Of a DNA stretch of 64,000 nucleotides, positions 1 to 8,995 are shown one piece after another; position 1 is the first letter of the stretch; each line of letters opens with the position of its first letter. Source of the stretch: Corynebacterium sp. (GTDB lineage: Bacteria; Actinomycetota; Actinomycetes; Mycobacteriales; Mycobacteriaceae); assembly GCF_030532195.1 (NCBI RefSeq), contig NZ_JAUNLP010000001.1:124001-188000 (forward strand), read 5' to 3'. The notes under the pieces were generated by a model, which made no database searches, was not told the origin of the DNA, and saw nothing but the letters and a program-made list of their open reading frames with translations. The translations under genes were made by a program, and so were the position numbers.

Positions 1-1427
1 CATTCCTCCTGTGTCAGGATGAGGGATTTCTCGCGGTACTCGTCGGCAAGCGACGTGAGCTTTTCGACGATCGAACCTGCGGCGGTCAGGAGTGTGATTT
101 CGTAGTTGAGGCCGAAGGAGCGCATGTCCAGGTTTGAGGAGCCGAACATGGCCATGCGGTCGTCGATAATCATGAACTTCGAATGCAGGACGGCCGGTGC
201 CGGGTAGCGGTAGATTTTCACGCCTGCGTCAAGTAGCGCCTGATAGTAGGACTGCTGCGCATGGCCGACCATGAACTGGTCGGACTTTTCATTGACGTAG
301 AGCTGGACATCAATGCCGCCGTAGGCTGCGGAGGTGAGAGCCATCAGCATGGACTCGTCGGGCACAAAGTACGGGCTCACTGCGATGATGCGGTGGTGTG
401 CCTGATAGATCATGTTGTTAAAGACGCGCAGATTGGGCTCTGTGGTAAATCCCGGACCGGACGGTAGCACCTGGACGATATTGACGTTGTCGCCCTCCTC
501 TTGGCCGTGCAGGGTGTAGTCCCTCGTCGGCTTCGGGGTGGAGTAGAGCTCGCTGGTCCAGTCGACGGCAAAGACTGCGTCGAAAGCCAGCGCGATATTG
601 CCGTGGAGCTCAATCCAAGTGTCCACCCACTGCCGGCCAATCTTGTGGTTCTTTTTCTTCTGATATTCAGGCTCGATAATATTCAGGGAGCCCATAAAGA
701 CCGTCTCGCCGTCGATGACAACGAGTTTGCGGTGACTGCGCAGATCCAGGCGGCGCCACGTGAGTTTGAGCAGGCTGACCGGCAGCATAGGATGCCAGGG
801 TATTTCCGCGCGATTGAGGCGCTTTTTCAGTTTGTAGTAGCCGGGGTATTTCCACGATCCAATGGGGTCGACTAGAACCTTGACCTCTAGTCCCCTGTCC
901 TGGGCGCGTTCGAGGGCCTGGATGAACGGCTCTGTCGAGTCATCGAGCGCGAAGATGTACGACTGCACATGAATCGATGTCTTGGCCGCGTCGATGGCTT
1001 CAATCGTCCGCTCGATCGAGGACTCAAATTCCGAGTGCAGTCCCATCTCTGAACTCGCCACGGCCGGCAGTCCAGTGAGCAGGCGGGCGAGTTTGAAGAC
1101 ATTGACCACATCGTCTTCAATTTCCACATTTTTCGGCACATCGGGCAGATGCGCGGTGCGCTCCGCAATAAGTTCTTGGGCGAGCGCCTGGACCTCGTGC
1201 CGACGCCCCGTGATCTGCTGCGAGCCCAAAAAGAGGAACAGCGGCAGACCGACAAATGGGATCAACAAAATGAGCAACAGCCAGGCAGTTGATGCGGAGG
1301 GGCTGCGGTTTTCGGGCACCCAGCCGATGGCGATGAATTTAATCGTGTAGTCCAGCGCAAACAGCACGACCTGCCACCACGTCAATTCCTCCACCAGCCA
1401 AGGGAAGGTGCCCATCAACCAATCCAT
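1..1427 (-). CDS. cls: Cardiolipin synthase (phospholipase D family), C-terminal end cut by window edge
   Basis: Membrane enzyme that joins phosphatidylglycerol units into cardiolipin. The reverse strand from the ATG at 1427 reads through two N-terminal hydrophobic segments (about residues 5-30 and 45-65) and then two phospholipase D HKD motifs, HRKLVVID in the first half and HSKFMIID near the end. About 475 residues lie inside the window, so only the last few should be missing beyond position 1, judging from the usual 480-500 residue length. A second ATG four codons downstream is possible. The gene diverges from the ArsR-type regulator. The family call is firm; whether it is the main cardiolipin synthase is inferred. 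Confidence 0.92.
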   Translation of the reverse strand, partial: MDWLMGTFPWLVEELTWWQVVLFALDYTIKFIAIGWVPENRSPSASTAWLLLILLIPFVGLPLFLFLGSQQITGRRHEVQALAQELIAERTAHLPDVPKNVEIEDDVVNVFKLARLLTGLPAVASSEMGLHSEFESSIERTIEAIDAAKTSIHVQSYIFALDDSTEPFIQALERAQDRGLEVKVLVDPIGSWKYPGYYKLKKRLNRAEIPWHPMLPVSLLKLTWRRLDLRSHRKLVVIDGETVFMGSLNIIEPEYQKKKNHKIGRQWVDTWIELHGNIALAFDAVFAVDWTSELYSTPKPTRDYTLHGQEEGDNVNIVQVLPSGPGFTTEPNLRVFNNMIYQAHHRIIAVSPYFVPDESMLMALTSAAYGGIDVQLYVNEKSDQFMVGHAQQSYYQALLDAGVKIYRYPAPAVLHSKFMIIDDRMAMFGSSNLDMRSFGLNYEITLLTAAGSIVEKLTSLADEYREKSLILTQEE

Positions 1428-1531
1428 GCAGATGATATTACTGAATTGCCTTTCCCCTACTGTCGCTGCCGGGTTTTAGGCGCATTTTCGCCGTCGCTGC
1501 GTCGTTGAATTTGAACTATCTCCAGAGTAAA

Positions 1532-1547
1532 GTTCAGTCTGTTGAAC
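1532..1547. promoter_or_regulatory. Palindromic operator candidate for the adjacent ArsR-type regulator
   Basis: GTTCA-N6-TGAAC is a perfect 5-bp inverted repeat with a 6-nt spacer, about 50 bp upstream of the likely regulator start at 1598. ArsR/SmtB repressors commonly bind TGAAC/GTTCA-type dyads. A related half-site run (TTGAATTTGAAC) lies just upstream at 1505-1516. The location between cls and the regulator suggests autoregulation. This is an inference from symmetry and position. Confidence 0.5.
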
Positions 1548-1597
1548 ATAGGTCTGCGTGCAGCGCAACTGATGCGAAAGGACTAACCTCTCCCCCA

Positions 1598-1930
1598 ATG
1601 CTTGAGAAAGCTCCTACTGTAAAAGAAACTGACGTTGCCGCTGGCGTTTTGAAGCTTTTGGGAGATAAGACGCGGCTGGCCATCCTCGCTCTCCTCCACG
1701 ATGGCGAGATGACGGTTACTGCCATCGCCGATGCCCTGAATCGCCCGGTGCCCGCTATCTCTCAGCATCTGGCGAAGCTGCGCATGGCGAATATGGTGCA
1801 GACGCGCAAAGAGGGCACGTCGTGCTTCTACAGCCAACCCGACGGGCATCTGACGACGCTCGTGGTCAACGCACTGCAGTTCGCAGAGCACACGCTTTAC
1901 GACGATCCGCCGCACCACTGCAACAACTAG
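1598..1930 (+). CDS. ArsR/SmtB-family transcriptional regulator
   Basis: Small winged-helix repressor of about 110 residues. The core LLGDKTRLAILALL, then MTVTAIADALNRPVPAISQHLAKLR, is the typical ArsR helix-turn-helix. The C-terminus is rich in His and Cys (DDPPHHCNN), and a Cys lies in the wing (GTSCFYS), so a metal ligand site such as zinc or nickel is plausible. The reading frame is open back to a TTG at 1505, but that would put the palindrome at 1532-1547 inside the gene, so I prefer the ATG at 1598. No zur or transporter gene is adjacent, so the inducer and targets are unknown. Confidence 0.85.
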   Translation: MLEKAPTVKETDVAAGVLKLLGDKTRLAILALLHDGEMTVTAIADALNRPVPAISQHLAKLRMANMVQTRKEGTSCFYSQPDGHLTTLVVNALQFAEHTLYDDPPHHCNN

Positions 1931-1958
1931 TCGTGCTGGTTTAGCGCTTTACGACGAA

Positions 1959-2006
1959 AACCCCGCGACATAACTTGAGCGTACTCAAAGTAATATCAGC
2001 GGGGTT
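1959..2006. terminator. Hairpin between convergent arsR-type gene and meaB
   Basis: AACCCCGC at 1959-1966 pairs with GCGGGGTT at 1999-2006. A short inner dyad TTGAG-CGTA-CTCAA (1975-1988) sits in the loop. On the reverse strand the stem ends in TTTT, so it fits a terminator for meaB, and it may also serve the convergent regulator gene. Confidence 0.55.
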
Positions 2007-2021
2007 CTAGCCGTGGCGCTG

Positions 2022-3143
2022 CTACTGGTCAGTGTCGGCCAGGTTATCCCCGGTTGCCACTCCCTTGTCGAACGCTTCCATAATGCGCTCGGCAGCCAGC
2101 GTAGGTGTCAGCTGACCTGAGCGAAGTTGCTTTTCCACCAAAGTGCTCTCAGCCTGAACGGCCTCGTTGGTGTTCAGACGCTGCAGCAGCGTCTCGTGCA
2201 CCATCGACCACATCCACTTAATCTGCTGGTTAGCGCGATTTTCATCGAAGAGATGCTCCTTGTGCATCGTCTCAATGTGGTCTTCGATGGCCTGCCAGAA
2301 CTTATCGATGCCGTCGCCTTCCAGCGCCGACATCGTCAGCACCGGTGGCGTCCACACCTGATCAGAGCTGCGCACCATCTTCATCGCAGTGGTCAGATCG
2401 CGAGCCGCACGTTTGGCCGGACGGAGATTCTGGCCATCGGCCTTGTTAATCGAGATGACATCGGCCATCTCGAGCACGCCCTTCTTGATGCCCTGCAACT
2501 GGTCACCCGCACCAGCGAGTGCCAGGAAGGCGAAGGTGTCGACCATCTGTGCAACCGCGACCTCAGACTGACCCACGCCAACGGTTTCCACGATGACAAT
2601 GTCAAAGCCAGCAGCTTCGAGAACGACCATTGCCTCACGTGTTGCCTTGGCAACGCCGCCGAGAGTACCCGCCGACGGAGAGGGGCGAATAAACGCCTCA
2701 TCGGCAGCGGACAACCTGGCCATGCGAGTCTTGTCACCGAGGATTGAGCCGCGTGACTTCGTCGACGACGGGTCGATGGCCAGCACTGCGACGCGGTGGC
2801 CTTCTTCAATCAGCTTGAGGCCGAGAGTTTCAATCGTGGTGGACTTACCGACGCCCGGGACACCGGTGAGACCGACACGGATTGCTTTTCCGGAGAAAGG
2901 CAGCAATTTCACCAGTAGTTCCTGGGCCAGCACCTTGTGCGCCGGAGCAGTGGACTCCAACAGCGTGATTGCCCGAGCCAACTTGGTGCGGTTGCCGGCG
3001 CGCACGCCCTCGAACAGGTCATCTACGTCGATACGTCGTCGCGCACGACGGACAACCTCGGGGGCTACAGCCGTCTTTCCCTCAATAACCGTGCCAGCGG
3101 TAGTGACGAGGGTGCCCAGGTTTTCTTCAAGATACTCGTTCAT
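2022..3143 (-). CDS. meaB: Methylmalonyl-CoA mutase-associated GTPase MeaB (ArgK family)
   Basis: G3E-type P-loop GTPase that gates and protects B12 loading of methylmalonyl-CoA mutase. The Walker A motif GVPGVGKST is near residue 90, followed by the family hallmarks AIDPSSTKSRGSILGDKTRM and IVETVGVGQSE and the NKADG base-recognition motif. Length is 373 residues from the ATG at 3143, which has GAGGGAAG six bases upstream. A longer frame to 3182 lacks such a site. It lies just downstream of mutB on the same strand, which supports the chaperone role. Confidence 0.95.
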   Translation of the reverse strand: MNEYLEENLGTLVTTAGTVIEGKTAVAPEVVRRARRRIDVDDLFEGVRAGNRTKLARAITLLESTAPAHKVLAQELLVKLLPFSGKAIRVGLTGVPGVGKSTTIETLGLKLIEEGHRVAVLAIDPSSTKSRGSILGDKTRMARLSAADEAFIRPSPSAGTLGGVAKATREAMVVLEAAGFDIVIVETVGVGQSEVAVAQMVDTFAFLALAGAGDQLQGIKKGVLEMADVISINKADGQNLRPAKRAARDLTTAMKMVRSSDQVWTPPVLTMSALEGDGIDKFWQAIEDHIETMHKEHLFDENRANQQIKWMWSMVHETLLQRLNTNEAVQAESTLVEKQLRSGQLTPTLAAERIMEAFDKGVATGDNLADTDQ

Positions 3144-3163
3144 CGCTACTTCCCTCTTGTAAC

Positions 3164-3210
3164 AACGCGCTGAGCTGAGCAACCATATCGGTCAGTCAGC
3201 CCAGCGCGTT
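3164..3210. other. Intercistronic hairpin between mutB and meaB
   Basis: AACGCGCTGAGCTGA pairs imperfectly with TCAGTCAGCCCAGCGCGTT. The T-run follows only on the + strand (3211-3227), which is not the coding direction here. It is therefore more likely an mRNA-processing or stabilising element in the mut transcript than a terminator for mutB. It abuts the meaB ribosome-binding region. Confidence 0.4.
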
Positions 3211-3226
3211 TTCGGGGTTTTTTTAT

Positions 3227-5446
3227 TTAGGACTCTTCCTCAACGGAGACGTCAATGCCCAGCTCGGCGGAGAGCTTGGTGAGCATATCGATAGCCGAAT
3301 CGGCGATGACGGTGCCCGGCGGGTAAATAGCCGCGGCGCCTGCATCGTAGAGTTCCTGGAAATCGCCCGGCGGGATAACGCCACCGACGACGATCATGAT
3401 GTCCTCGCGGCCCAGCTTCTTCAGCTCGTCGCGGAGAGCAGGCACCAAGGTCAGGTGGCCTGCGGCCAGCGAGGAAACGCCCACGACGTGGACGTCGGAG
3501 TCGACAGCCGACTTGGCGGCCTCCTCCGGGGTCTGGAACAGCGGTCCCACATCGACGTCCATACCGAGGTCGGCGTAGGCGGATGCGATAACCTTCTGAC
3601 CACGGTCGTGACCGTCCTGGCCCATCTTGGCCAGGAAGATGCGCGGACGACGGCCTTCCTGCTCCTCGAACTTGTCGGCCATTGCGATGGCCTTGGAGAC
3701 GTTGGACACGGTTCCCTCCTTGCCAACTTCGTCCTTGTAGACACCCGACAGAGTGCGAATCTCAGCCTGGTGGCGACCAAAGACCTCTTCCATGGCGTCC
3801 GAAATCTCGCCGATGGAAGCCATTGCGCGAGCACAGTCGACAGCCAGCTTCAGCAGGTTCTTGTCGAGGTCACCCGGCTCACCCGGGTTACGGCAAGCGT
3901 CGGTCAGAGCGGCCAGCGCCTTCTTGACCTCGTCCTCATCGCGTTCGGCGCGAAGACGAGCCAGCTTGTCGATCTGCTCCTGGCGGACGCGGGAGTTTTC
4001 GACCTTGAGAACCTCAATGGCCTCGTCCTCGTCGACCTGGTACTTGTTCACGCCGATGAGGGCCTGACGGCCAGAGTCAATACGAGCCTGGGTACGAGCA
4101 GCTGCCTCTTCAATGCGCAGCTTCGGAATACCCTCGATGGTGGCCTGTGCCATGCCACCAGCTTCCTCGACCTCGGCGATGTGCTGGCGTGCACGCTTGA
4201 CCAGCTCATTGGTCAGCCATTCGACGTAGTAGGAGCCAGCCCACGGGTCAACCGGACGGGTGGTGTTGGACTCCTGCTGCAGCAGCAGCTGGGTGTTACG
4301 AGCAATACGTGCCGAGAAGTCGGTCGGCAGTGCCAGAGCCTCATCCAGTGCGTTGGTGTGCAGCGACTGAGTGTGGCCCTGAGTTGCAGCCATTGCCTCA
4401 ATCGCGGTGCGGGCCACGTTGTTGTAGACATCCTGAGCGGTCAGCGACCAGCCCGAGGTCTGCGAGTGGGTACGCAGGGACTGGGACTTCGGGTTCTTCG
4501 GGCCGAACTTGCCAACCAGCTCCGACCAGAGGATACGGCCAGCGCGCAGCTTGGCAATCTCGGTGAAGGTGTTCATCGAGATGCCCCAGAAGAAGGACAG
4601 ACGCGGTGCGAACTGATCAACTTCCAGGCCAGCGTCAAGACCAGCTCGGATGTACTCGATGCCGTCGGCAAGCGTGTATGCGAGCTCGAGGTCGGCGGTA
4701 GCGCCGGCTTCCTGGATGTGGTAGCCGGAAATCGAAATCGAGTTGAACTTCGGCATCTTTGCCGAGGTGTACTCGAAAATCGAGGAGATGATTCGCATCG
4801 ACGGCTTTGGCGGGTAGATATACGTGTTACGAACCATGAACTCCTTGAGGATGTCGTTCTGGATCGTACCGCGCAGCTTCTCGGGCGGAACGCCCTGCTC
4901 TTCCGCCACGACAATGTAGAAGGCCAGGATCGGCAGCACAGCGCCGTTCATGGTCATAGAGACGGAGACACCGCCCAGGTCGATGCCCTGGAAGAGCTCG
5001 CGCATGTCGTAGATGGAGTCGATTGCCACACCGGCCATACCGACGTCGCCGGAGACACGCGGGTTGTCGGAGTCGTAACCGCGGTGGGTAGCCAGGTCGA
5101 ATGCGACCGACAGGCCCTTCTGGCCAGCAGCCAGGTTGCGGCGGTAGAAGGCGTTGGACTCAGCAGCGGTGGAGAAACCAGCGTACTGGCGAATGGTCCA
5201 CGGCTGGTTGGTGTACATCGTCGGGTAAGGACCGCGCATAAACGGTGCGATACCCGGGAAAGAATCCACCGGGTGGCCCTCCGCGGCGGCGGCTTCACGG
5301 TCAGCGCGGTCGTAGACGCGCTTGACGTCGATTCCTTCCGGAATGGTCCACACTTCGCCGGCCTCGGCAGCAGCGGCCTTGTTAGTATCTGCAGCTGCGT
5401 CGTCGGTGTTGCGGGAGATGTCAGCGAAATTTGGGATGGTGGTCAT
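3227..5446 (-). CDS. mutB: Methylmalonyl-CoA mutase large (alpha) subunit
   Basis: Adenosylcobalamin-dependent subunit that interconverts methylmalonyl-CoA and succinyl-CoA. The 739-residue protein has the N-terminal TIM-barrel catalytic part ([29 protein letters not shown]) and a C-terminal B12-binding domain with GQDGHDRG, which contains the DxHxxG cobalt-ligand motif. The ATG at 5446 has AAGGA four bases upstream. A GTG at 5458 overlapping the mutA stop is the alternative start. It forms an operon with mutA upstream and meaB downstream, serving propionate and odd-chain fatty acid metabolism. Confidence 0.96.
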   Translation of the reverse strand: MTTIPNFADISRNTDDAAADTNKAAAAEAGEVWTIPEGIDVKRVYDRADREAAAAEGHPVDSFPGIAPFMRGPYPTMYTNQPWTIRQYAGFSTAAESNAFYRRNLAAGQKGLSVAFDLATHRGYDSDNPRVSGDVGMAGVAIDSIYDMRELFQGIDLGGVSVSMTMNGAVLPILAFYIVVAEEQGVPPEKLRGTIQNDILKEFMVRNTYIYPPKPSMRIISSIFEYTSAKMPKFNSISISGYHIQEAGATADLELAYTLADGIEYIRAGLDAGLEVDQFAPRLSFFWGISMNTFTEIAKLRAGRILWSELVGKFGPKNPKSQSLRTHSQTSGWSLTAQDVYNNVARTAIEAMAATQGHTQSLHTNALDEALALPTDFSARIARNTQLLLQQESNTTRPVDPWAGSYYVEWLTNELVKRARQHIAEVEEAGGMAQATIEGIPKLRIEEAAARTQARIDSGRQALIGVNKYQVDEDEAIEVLKVENSRVRQEQIDKLARLRAERDEDEVKKALAALTDACRNPGEPGDLDKNLLKLAVDCARAMASIGEISDAMEEVFGRHQAEIRTLSGVYKDEVGKEGTVSNVSKAIAMADKFEEQEGRRPRIFLAKMGQDGHDRGQKVIASAYADLGMDVDVGPLFQTPEEAAKSAVDSDVHVVGVSSLAAGHLTLVPALRDELKKLGREDIMIVVGGVIPPGDFQELYDAGAAAIYPPGTVIADSAIDMLTKLSAELGIDVSVEEES

Positions 5447-5454
5447 TACTTCCT

Positions 5455-7347
5455 TCACGCTCCCAGTTCGTTCAGCAGTCGGGACAGCTCCGCGACAGCA
5501 TCGATTTTCATGTTCAGGTACCCGTCTGGGCGGGCATCCTCAGCGGCACCGGAGAAGCTCTTCTCCGAACCTGCCACGAGGACTTCCTTCGCACCAGCTG
5601 CACGAGCTGCCTTAACGGCATCCTGGCCGGAGGCCTCGTACTCGCTGTCGGCTGCACACAGCACGACAATCGGAGAAGCCTTAGCGGCCTCCTCGAATGC
5701 CTGCTCACCCGGGACAACCTGGCCTGGGTTGGCAACGGCGATACCGCCGGAAGCCAGCAGGTTGGAGGTAAAGCCCGTGCGGATGTTGTGCTTGGCCAGC
5801 GGGCCAAGTGGCAGCAGACCAATCAACGGGCGGTGATCCTTCTCAGCGAGGAAGTCATCAGAGCGGTTGCGCAGTGCCTCGAAGTCGCTGGCCCAGCGGC
5901 GAATCTTCTCGCCTTCCGGGCGTGCTTCCGGCGCCAGCGGAGCCTCAGCCAAGTTCGGGAACTCATTGATAGCCGTAACCTTGGTGCGGCGGTGTGCAAT
6001 GTCTGCACGGCGCTTTTCCCAGGTGGCGTCCAGTGCCTCGCGGACGTTGGCCTCAGCAGCTGCAAAGCCGCCTGCAGCCTCAGTGCTGGTAAAGATTTCC
6101 CATGCCTTGTCAGCCAGTTCCTCAGTCAGGTTCTCCACAAAGTAGGAGCCACCTGCCGGGTCAGCGACGTAGCCCAGGTGGGACTCTTCCAGCAGCAACA
6201 GGTTGGTGTTGCGAGCAATGCGAGCCTTGAAAGTCTTAGAGACATTCGGCATACCGCCGACAACTGCGTAGTCAAACGGCAGAACCTCAACCGAGGAGGC
6301 ACCGCCGACACCGGCAGCGAAAGAAGCGACGGTCACGCGCAGCATGTTGACCCACGGGTCACGCTGGCTGAACATCACCGGAGCGGTAACTGCGTGCATT
6401 GGCGCACGGCCAGCTTCCGGGGCGCCGATAACCTCAGCGACGCGAGCCCACAGAACGCGGGCAGCGCGGAATTTCGCAATTGTGTCGAACTGGTCATCAG
6501 TAGCGGCAAACCGGAAGGTGATCTGGCCAAGTGCCTCTTCGGCGCTCAGGCCCGCTTCGGTCAGTGCGCGCAGGTAAGCGACACCGACAGCGAGGCTGTA
6601 GCCAATCTCCTGGATGTTATTGGCTCCCAGGTTGGAGAAAACAACGCCGTCGACAAGCAGTGCGCGGATGTCGCCCGGCTGCTTAGCGGCCTTGACGGCG
6701 AGCTCGACAGCTTCGTCGAGGGAGACGTCCTCGATACCCGCGAAAGCAGAGGTCAGCGGTGCGGCGGACAGCTCGAGCGCAACGTTGTCCGGGTTAGCGG
6801 GCTTCTCAGCCTCGATGTAGGACAGCAGTGCGTCGAAAACCTGCGGCGCCTTCTTACCAGCGTTAACGGCAATCGGAGCGAGGTCGACGTAGACGTTGTT
6901 CAGCAGCGCCGGGATATCAGCGGCTTCGAGAGAACCGGTGAAGTTCAGGCGGATGTCGGTCGTGCCGTTTTCAAGAGCGATCAGCAGCGTCTCGTTGACA
7001 GCCTTCGGGTCGAGGGCATCCTCGCCCGGGTACTGACGACCAAAGGTTTCACGAACGCCCCAGCCGTTGGTGTTGTCCTCAGTGACCTTGGCACCGCGGA
7101 GGAACGGGAACTGACCCGGCTCCGGGATTTCCGCGTGCTCATCGGCGCGGGTGTACAGCGGACGAACATCGACACCGTCGTAGGTGGTCTGAATCAGTCG
7201 TTTCCAAATATCGAGCGGTACATCGGCAACGTCTTGCTTGTGCACCCGAGCGAATACCTTGGCCACGCCCTTGTACCAGGAATTCTGCAATTCCTCGAAG
7301 TTCGGCGGCAACGTGGAAGGCGATTCGGGGGTCGTTCGGTCAGTCAC
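5455..7347 (-). CDS. mutA: Methylmalonyl-CoA mutase small (beta) subunit
   Basis: Non-catalytic partner of MutB in the heterodimeric mutase. The 630-residue protein shares the mutase barrel fold but shows no DxHxxG motif in its degenerate C-terminal cobalamin-like domain, as expected for the small subunit. It starts at a GTG (7347) with GAAGG six bases upstream. It is the first gene of the mutA-mutB-meaB run, so the promoter should lie in the roughly 300-bp gap up to 7643. I see no operator there that I can name. Confidence 0.95.
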   Translation of the reverse strand: MTDRTTPESPSTLPPNFEELQNSWYKGVAKVFARVHKQDVADVPLDIWKRLIQTTYDGVDVRPLYTRADEHAEIPEPGQFPFLRGAKVTEDNTNGWGVRETFGRQYPGEDALDPKAVNETLLIALENGTTDIRLNFTGSLEAADIPALLNNVYVDLAPIAVNAGKKAPQVFDALLSYIEAEKPANPDNVALELSAAPLTSAFAGIEDVSLDEAVELAVKAAKQPGDIRALLVDGVVFSNLGANNIQEIGYSLAVGVAYLRALTEAGLSAEEALGQITFRFAATDDQFDTIAKFRAARVLWARVAEVIGAPEAGRAPMHAVTAPVMFSQRDPWVNMLRVTVASFAAGVGGASSVEVLPFDYAVVGGMPNVSKTFKARIARNTNLLLLEESHLGYVADPAGGSYFVENLTEELADKAWEIFTSTEAAGGFAAAEANVREALDATWEKRRADIAHRRTKVTAINEFPNLAEAPLAPEARPEGEKIRRWASDFEALRNRSDDFLAEKDHRPLIGLLPLGPLAKHNIRTGFTSNLLASGGIAVANPGQVVPGEQAFEEAAKASPIVVLCAADSEYEASGQDAVKAARAAGAKEVLVAGSEKSFSGAAEDARPDGYLNMKIDAVAELSRLLNELGA

Positions 7348-7643
7348 GACAGACCTTCTCCCTTACATGTTTTAAGCAACGGCACCATTGACCCCCATTA
7401 CCGTGAGGAATTCGGCTGCGACAATTTCCAAATTCTCCAGCGGCCGAAGAGAGTCAGTGAGCGTTGGCTTCCTCCAATATTTATAAGAGCCACTACTTTT
7501 AACGCCGCTCCAACATGCGCACGAAAAAGTACCGGCGCACCCTAAAACGTGAGTCAAGGCATAGTGACCTTGTCTCCTATCCTAGTGAAATAACCGGCAA
7601 ACGCCCTTAGCCGTGGCTACCCTCACCCCATGGCGCACTCAAT
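7348..7643. other. Divergent intergenic region, mutA / TVP38-type gene
   Basis: About 296 bp between divergent starts. It must hold the mutA promoter and that of the membrane protein. The rightward part contains TTGACT on the reverse strand near 7550 as a possible -35 element. No convincing operator or gene is visible. A 61-codon open frame at 7372-7557 has no protein-like features. Confidence 0.4.
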
Positions 7644-8366
7644 GTGCAGGTCACACGTATCGGCACAATCCCCGGTAACCTCAAACGGGTGAAGTCTTCC
7701 GATGTGCGAATTACCCCTACAGTCAAAAAGGTTCTTCTGGGGCTAGCCGTAATTGTGGGGGTCATCGTCACGCTATTTGTCGATGTCCCAACCGTCGCCA
7801 CCATTCGGCAATGGTCCATCGATGCCGGAGACTGGTTCCCCATCGCCTACTTCTTGGTCTACGTCGCACTGACGCAGTTTCCGATTCCCCGCACAGTCTT
7901 CACGCTTGCCTCGGGAATTCTCTTTGGGCCGGTTCTCGGTTTTCTGCTGGCAATTACCGCGACTACGGTCTCGGCACTGGTGTCGCTGCTAATCGTTCGA
8001 TTCCTCGCGCGCGATTGGTTCCGCACGCTTCTGACCAACCGCCGGCTTATTCAGCTCGACCATCGGCTCGAACAACGGGGCTGGCTCACCGTCTTAAGCC
8101 TGCGCATGATTGCTGGCGTGCCCTTTTCTTTCCTCAATTACGCCTGCGGCCTTTCCTCAATTCGCGTCGCGCCGTACATCATCGCCACCGCTATCGGTTC
8201 GGCGCCGAATACGCTTGCCGTCGTTTTGCTTGGCGACGCGCTGTTGGTCGGCTTCGATGTGCGATTTGCAGTGGCCACGGGAATTCTGTTGCTGCTCGGC
8301 GTGGCCGGGCTGGTTCTCGATGCCAAGTTCCCGGTTGTGGAAGCGCCGTCGAAGAAGCTCAGCTAA
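7644..8366 (+). CDS. TVP38/TMEM64 family (VTT domain) membrane protein
   Basis: Integral membrane protein of about 240 residues with the family pattern: an N-terminal hydrophobic helix, the FPIPRTVFTLASGILFGPVLG re-entrant region, the LSLRMIAGVPFSFLNYACGL segment, and further helices. The family is linked to lipid scrambling and membrane homeostasis, but the role here is unknown. The GTG at 7644 gives the longest frame. A GTG at 7689 is an alternative and would remove a basic N-terminal extension. It stands alone on the + strand, divergent from mutA. Confidence 0.85.
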   Translation: MQVTRIGTIPGNLKRVKSSDVRITPTVKKVLLGLAVIVGVIVTLFVDVPTVATIRQWSIDAGDWFPIAYFLVYVALTQFPIPRTVFTLASGILFGPVLGFLLAITATTVSALVSLLIVRFLARDWFRTLLTNRRLIQLDHRLEQRGWLTVLSLRMIAGVPFSFLNYACGLSSIRVAPYIIATAIGSAPNTLAVVLLGDALLVGFDVRFAVATGILLLLGVAGLVLDAKFPVVEAPSKKLS

Positions 8367-8402
8367 CTGCGGGTCTATCCCGCGGATGTCAAGGGGTACG
8401 GC

Positions 8403-8408
8403 TAGACT
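8403..8408 (+). promoter_or_regulatory. Candidate -10 box for a leaderless transcript
   Basis: TAGACT lies seven bases before the ATG at 8416, and there is no Shine-Dalgarno sequence near that ATG. A TANNNT box six to eight bases before a start codon is the actinobacterial leaderless arrangement. Inferred from sequence only. Confidence 0.5.
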
Positions 8409-8415
8409 GGTTCGC

Positions 8416-8988
8416 ATGTATGCAGTCTTTGCCAGGTATCGTGGTCGATCTACCCGCAGGGCAGATCACGTTCAAGCCTCAGCGCAGGCGCTTTCTGGGC
8501 TGGACGGTGTTGGCACCGTCGAGGTCGCCGGTATTGAGGAGATGCGTGCAGCACCCGAAAGCGCAGTTGGCGTGACCACTTTGGTGCTGGCACTGCTGGC
8601 TGCTGGCGACTGGGCAATCGGTATTGGAATCTGTCCTAAGGGGGATCTGGAACAGGCTCATGCAGCAGCCAGTTCAGTTCTCGGCGCAGGCGGCCGAGCC
8701 GGTGTGGTGAAGACCAGGATTAGGACGACGAATCCCCGCGGTAAGGATTATTCGGAGGATATTGCGGCAGCGTTTACGCTGCTTCACCACGTTATATCGC
8801 GCAGGTCGCCGGAAGGGCGCGAGGCAACCGGTCTTGTTCGAGCCGGGTATACCCAGGTTGAGGCCGCTGAAGAGCTGGGCGTTTCTAAGCAAGCAGTAAA
8901 TCAGCGCCTCGCTGCCGCTGGATGGCAGGCGGAATTGGCCGGATGGAATCTGGCCGTCCACCTACTCCAGCGGGCAGAGGAACTGTAG
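8416..8988 (+). CDS. Helix-turn-helix protein of unknown function (SatD-like)
   Basis: A 190-residue protein. The C-terminal part, GYTQVEAAEELGVSKQAVNQRLAAAGW, is a clear helix-turn-helix. The N-terminal 100 residues (starting MYAVFARYRGRS) resemble the SatD-like layout, but I cannot assign a ligand or target. The frame is open upstream to 8110 inside the neighbouring gene, but the ATG at 8416 with its -10 box is the natural start. It is convergent with the SPFH gene, with only seven bases between the two stop codons. Confidence 0.75.
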   Translation: MYAVFARYRGRSTRRADHVQASAQALSGLDGVGTVEVAGIEEMRAAPESAVGVTTLVLALLAAGDWAIGIGICPKGDLEQAHAAASSVLGAGGRAGVVKTRIRTTNPRGKDYSEDIAAAFTLLHHVISRRSPEGREATGLVRAGYTQVEAAEELGVSKQAVNQRLAAAGWQAELAGWNLAVHLLQRAEEL

Positions 8989-8995
8989 TGGCCTT

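Noticed and set aside
2022..3143. MeaB considered as an arginine/ornithine transport kinase (old ArgK name)
   Set aside because: The position beside mutA-mutB fits the mutase chaperone, not arginine transport.
3455..7545. Two long open frames (793 and 704 codons) antisense to mutB and mutA
   Set aside because: Shadows of the mutase genes caused by codon bias; no ribosome site or protein features.
7372..7557. A 61-codon frame upstream of mutA
   Set aside because: No ribosome site, no protein-like pattern; it lies where the mutA promoter must be.
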